From: Prorocentrum cordatum
Lineage: Eukaryota; Sar; Dinophyceae; Prorocentrales; Prorocentraceae
Reading direction: 5' to 3'
DNA: 20,000 bases
Assembly: GCA_963575745.1 (NCBI GenBank)
Contig: CAUYUJ010014270.1
Location: forward strand, 150,001-170,000
Shown here: piece after piece, positions 16,759 to 20,000 of the stretch
How the letters are laid out: the number at the start of each line of letters is the position of its first letter
How positions within the stretch are numbered: the first letter of the stretch is position 1
Translations under genes and position numbers: made by a program
Notes under the pieces: model-generated
What the model was told of the DNA's origin: nothing
What the model saw: the letters and a program-made list of their open reading frames with translations, nothing else
Database searches by the model: none

Positions 16759-16975
16759 AGCCAAATCCCGGCCGCCGCCCAGCAAAATCCCACTCAAATC
16801 CCAGCCGCCGCCCAGCCGCCGCCCAGCCGCGGCCCAGCCGCCGCCCAGCCGGCGCCCCCCAAGGAAAGCCACCCCCCCCCAAAAAAAACGCCACCAGCAA
16901 CATCCCAGCCGAATCCCCGCGGCGGGGCCCAGCCGCCGCCCAGCCGCCGCCCAGCCAAATCCCAGCCGCGGGCCC
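16759..16975 (+). repeat. 11-bp tandem array (AGCCGCCGCCC / AGCCAAATCCC)
   Basis: Nine units start at exactly 11-bp intervals from 16759 to 16847 (16759, 16770, 16781, 16792, 16803, 16814, 16825, 16836, 16847). The middle four bases alternate between GCCG and AAAT types while the AGCC and CCC ends stay. After a C/A homopolymer interruption (16871-16888) the same units resume at 16896, 16907 and 16931-16964, again 11 bp apart. Confidence 0.93.
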
Positions 16976-17010
16976 TCTCCGAGAGCCCCGACGCGGCCTC
17001 CGAGGACCTC

Positions 17011-17310
17011 GCGGGAAGGAGGGGCGCGTTGGAAAACGGGGGGGGGGCGCGACTGAGGAGCCCGGCTGCAGACGGGAAAGGGGGGACCGCCCGGAAGGAG
17101 GGGCGGAAAGTACGGCAAGGGGGGCGCGAAGGGAAGGCGGGAAGGCGACGACGGAATGAGGGAGGAGAGAGGCGGAAGAAGGACGGACGAAGGAGGCGAG
17201 AAGGAAGACAACGGAAGAGGGGAAGGGGGAAGTAGGAGGGACCACCGATGACGCTTGAGAAAAGGCAAGGGCAAGGAGGACAAGGGCAGGGGGGAGGGGA
17301 AAGGGACTGG
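17011..17310 (+). repeat. Purine-rich low-complexity tract
   Basis: The plus strand is dominated by G and A (GGGGGGGGGCGCG near 17040, GGAGGAGAGAGGCGG near 17160, GGGGAAGGGGGAAG near 17220), similar to 13422-13645 but with more C. Proline/leucine/serine-rich minus frames across it are by-products. Confidence 0.8.
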
Positions 17311-18050
17311 GCCCGCGCAGACCTGGGAGGACACGCCAGTGGCGCGAAGAATTAGGAGAAAAAGAAGAACAACCTGTTGGCGACAACGAATACGATAGCG
17401 ATGATGGAAACCAATGATAACATGCTTGGGTGGGCGCGTTTGGCTCGATGTGGGCATCCGCAACAATGGGATACAATCCTATGTGACCGCCGCAGATCTA
17501 TCGCGGGAAATGGCAGCATCGGCGCCAGGGCCGGCGCGAGCGACGCGCACTGGAAGGAGGCGAACGGACTCGAAACGGACGCAATCGCAAAGAGCCGTCG
17601 CCGTTCGCTACGACGCCATCGCTGGCCGCGCCAGCCTGACACAAGCATGCGCGAGAGACTGCCGCGCCATAGCCACGCTAACCGCGCGCTCCAAAAAGCC
17701 TGCCGCAAGGAGAAACAAGCCACGCGCAAATGTGCAAAAGAGACCAGGAGTCAGCTGGATTTCGGCTTTGTTTCTGTTCGAAGTACATTTGGGGGGGGGA
17801 CATTTTTCGCCCGGGCCTCCCCGCGCGCGACCAATGAGGGACTTCCGCCGCTGGGCCCATCAGCGCGAGGGAAACGCTGTCCAATCCACAGAGTATCATA
17901 ATTGGCCGCCCGCCAGCCGCGGTTTCTTTGCCATTGTGATTTGGCAAACGGCAGCATGGGGCCTGATGCCACGCTGCTGGCGCTCACCCAACCAGTCGCA
18001 TGACGCGACAGAATAGGAACAGGCATCGTTCAAAAGCACGTGCTTGAAGT
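17311..18050. other. Stretch without a recognisable gene
   Basis: Ordinary-complexity DNA. Open frames on both strands lack domains or spliced-leader traces. At its right end is the perfect 12-bp palindrome AAGCACGTGCTT (18034-18045), which contains a CACGTG core and lies 5 bp from the hairpin at 18051. Confidence 0.4.
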
Positions 18051-18104
18051 TCTGGTCCATCCTCAGACGTGGGCGCCTGGGCCCGCGTCTGAGGATGGAC
18101 CAGA
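18051..18104. other. Strong hairpin/cruciform: 19-bp perfect arms, 16-nt spacer
   Basis: TCTGGTCCATCCTCAGACG (18051-18069) is perfectly complementary in reverse to CGTCTGAGGATGGACCAGA (18086-18104). The spacer, TGGGCGCCTGGGCCCG, is itself GC-rich with partial self-complementarity. The arms are the longest perfect closely spaced inverted repeat I found. No poly-T tract follows and no gene end adjoins it, so a terminator role is not indicated. Confidence 0.85.
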
Positions 18105-19240
18105 GGGCCCCCGCTGGCGGCGACGCCAGGAGGCCCGAGCCCCGAGGCAACCTGGCCACGAAGGTCCGCCCTGGGATCCAGGACCTGGGGGCCCAGCAAG
18201 GGGGCGCGGCGACGAGGCGGCCCGACCTCCTGATACAGCAGCCAACCCGAAACCGACGCCTGTGCCATCAGATGCCTTGGGCCACAGTTGCCCACCTGCA
18301 CTGCGCAGCCACGACACAAGGCTCGCTTGTAGCACCAGATGAACTGAGCCAGCGCTCACAGTAAATCCCCCGCTGTGCTCCAGTCTGGCGCGGCCCCCGC
18401 GAAGATAACGGTTGCCTCGCCCTTCTGAGCTTCTCAACGTCATGCAGCGCTGCCTCGCGCGCTTCCTGGCAGTCAACCATCTGCTCGCCACCGGCCCCCG
18501 CCCATGCAAGGTGAGAAGGCTCGTGCAGCGCATGGCTGGTAGAAACAGCATCGGAAAAAAAGGCCGCCCCCAGAAACCTGCGGCCCCCTCGGGCGATGCA
18601 CATTTCAGAAGCGCACGTGCCTCCGATCCCCCCTGCGTGCCGACCTTCTGGACTTGATGATCTAGTCCATGGCTGACGCTCGCGAGGCGGGAACCTTGCT
18701 GCAATGCCTACCCTGCGCATGCTCGCCAGCAGGCGTGCCACTCGGTGGACGCCATGGAATCTGTCACCCCTCCATGCTGCGCACAATGCTTCTACCCAAT
18801 ATGCCAGAAGTTTGTCGGCCATTTCTGTTCTATCTGTTTGAGCTTCCTGCTGAGCTTCGGTGATTTAATCCAGCTCTGCGTCACCATGTTCTCTCACATT
18901 GGCCTCCCGTCTAGCTCGATGAAGCTGTTGGATGTATCCGCGCCGGTTCAAGCCCTTATGTCTTCTCCGTGCAACCAGGCGCCTCTGTGAGCATCTCCCG
19001 TGCTAAACCGTCTATACACTGCATACTGCCTGCTTTAATGTGTGCTACATGTCAAGCGAACCCCTTCTGTGCAGACTGTGGCATGTGCGCTCGCAATAGT
19101 TCCTTGGCCTGTGTTGAAAACTGTTCTCTCTGGTGGCCGTACTATAGCATCGCACTGCATGGCTCAGCGTTGGACCTCTTGAGGCCCGTCTGCGAATCAA
19201 GTTGCTCGTACGAGTGAAAGAAGGCAAACACCAAAAAGGA
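18105..19240. other. Stretch without a supported gene
   Basis: The left half is GC-rich and the right half, about 18740-19240, is closer to balanced composition. Two short plus-strand frames in different registers (18745-18990 and 18969-19217) give Cys-rich peptides with CxxC pairs (CCAQCFYPICQKF, CATCQANPFCADCGMC), but they have no context. A minus-strand frame at 18268-18822 is locally protein-like (MVDCQEAREAALHDVEKLRR). None is convincing. The right part may be the decayed body of the LINE-like element beyond it. Confidence 0.4.
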
Positions 19241-20000
19241 TCATGATTTGTTGGTCCCGCACAGAGCATGTGTTGCAAGCCGTGCCGATCCCCCACGAAA
19301 CCACACAATCCTGTCATCCGTGGTGTGTAAAGCCGCTTTCGGTAGAATCCTAAAACCAATTATTTTGCGAACGTTGTCAGCTCTGTCGTAGTACGTAATG
19401 TCTGCCTCATAGAAAGAGCCCGCCCGGACCAATTCATGCGCTTTGCGTATTGGTCGCACCATACCGCAGTTGACGCCATCCATATAATCTTCTGGATCAT
19501 CAGATGTATTCGGTGTTGTTCCGTCTGCTCCGCATGTCGAATTGAGGCCCGTGCCGATGATGGGAAGACATCGCGATGATAATTTGCTGAGCTGGTCGTG
19601 AAGCCAGTTTGTGAATTCTTCTTCCAATGAACGATGGTATGTGGCTGCACCTTTCCATTCCCCACGGGTGGGAAAATACAGTGAAAATGTTGCAAAATCT
19701 GCTTCGTCGATATCTGACCATGAACCCACGTCCTTGCACTCTGCCTCGCGTGGCACATACTCGAATAACAACCTGGGTTTGCAGCATTTGGCATGTTGTC
19801 CAATGGATACACCGCAGGAGCTGCTACTGCCAGAGCCGCTCCCTGAATGGTGAAAAAAACATGATGTGTGGTCGAACTGCGGGGCACCTTACCTCTGTCG
19901 CGCAGAACTGTGCCCTGCAAGGTCAAGATGCCGTATCTGCCAAACTGTTGCGAGATGTCCACAAGTCTGCCTGGCGCTGCGGCGGCGAAAGGATTGTATG
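19241..20000 (-). mobile_element. LINE-like retroelement fragment, endonuclease (EEP) domain, frameshifted
   Basis: From the window's right edge one minus frame reads GRLVDISQQFGRYGILTLQG followed by T, the first conserved block of exonuclease-endonuclease-phosphatase domains (LQGT). Near 19850 this pattern stops making sense and continues in another minus frame: CGVSIG, then FATFSLYFPTRGE and LPIIGTGLNSTCGADG, matching the family's GVxI, YFP and G(D/T)xN blocks. That second frame ends at a stop at 19241. A run of seven A (plus strand) at 19853-19859 sits at the change. In intact enzymes the last block normally has an Asp before xxN; here Gly occupies it. No reverse transcriptase is in the window. 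The family assignment rests on motif order only, and the 5' end is cut off. Confidence 0.6.

Noticed and set aside
18745-19217. Cys-rich zinc-finger-like peptide with several CxxC pairs
   Set aside because: The cysteines fall in two short frames of different register, with no linking frame, start or splice evidence.
19860-19895. A 16-nt 'intron' (AG-GTAAGG to CGCAG) that might reconcile the endonuclease frames
   Set aside because: It is too short to be a plausible intron and removing it does not lead into the frame that carries the later motifs.

Overview
The window looks like nuclear DNA of a peridinin-type (plastid-bearing) dinoflagellate. Three things support this. Two copies of the dinoflagellate spliced leader (DinoSL) are embedded in the genomic sequence just 5' of two genes. 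A nucleus-encoded plastid ferredoxin carries a signal peptide followed by a phenylalanine-led transit peptide. The DNA is GC-rich, sparsely genic and crowded with minisatellites and triplet repeats. A Prorocentrum-like genome would fit the style of the first repeat array, but that is only an impression.

Layout. 1-3941 is one large degenerate array of a 10-11 bp GC-rich unit (consensus near AAGACGGCCC), cut by AT-richer linkers about every 310-410 bp, with a conserved 117-bp non-array block repeated at 1199 and 2762 and a 460-bp inverted pair. 4695-4880 is a MITE-like element with about 45-bp terminal inverted repeats. 5026-5465 holds triplet repeats and a foldback. 6099-6182 is a 10/11-bp tandem array. 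6602-7762 (minus) is a sulfotransferase gene, preceded by two or three stacked DinoSL relics and, 30 bp further out, a stray inverted piece of the large array. 8755-9180 is a CAN triplet array. 9530-10030 (minus) is plastid ferredoxin, again with stacked DinoSL relics upstream. 10.1-13.7 kb is microsatellites, an 11-bp array, a dispersed palindromic repeat pair and a long GGA/GGC tract. 13.8-15.6 kb may hold minus-strand exons of unrecognised genes. 15.3-17.3 kb has more 11-bp and ~60-bp tandem repeats and a purine tract. 18051-18104 is a strong hairpin. 19241-20000 (minus) is the endonuclease (EEP) part of a LINE-like retroelement, frameshifted and running off the window.

The two confident genes do not form a pathway: one acts in the secretory system, the other in the plastid. 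What they share is orientation (both minus, as is the LINE piece), an uninterrupted reading frame and fossil spliced leaders, so both appear to be reverse-transcribed, reinserted mRNAs. The main unexplained pattern is that at least six arrays of unrelated sequence share a 10-11 bp unit, close to the turn of B-DNA, and in two of them the spacing alternates 10/11 to average about 10.5 bp.
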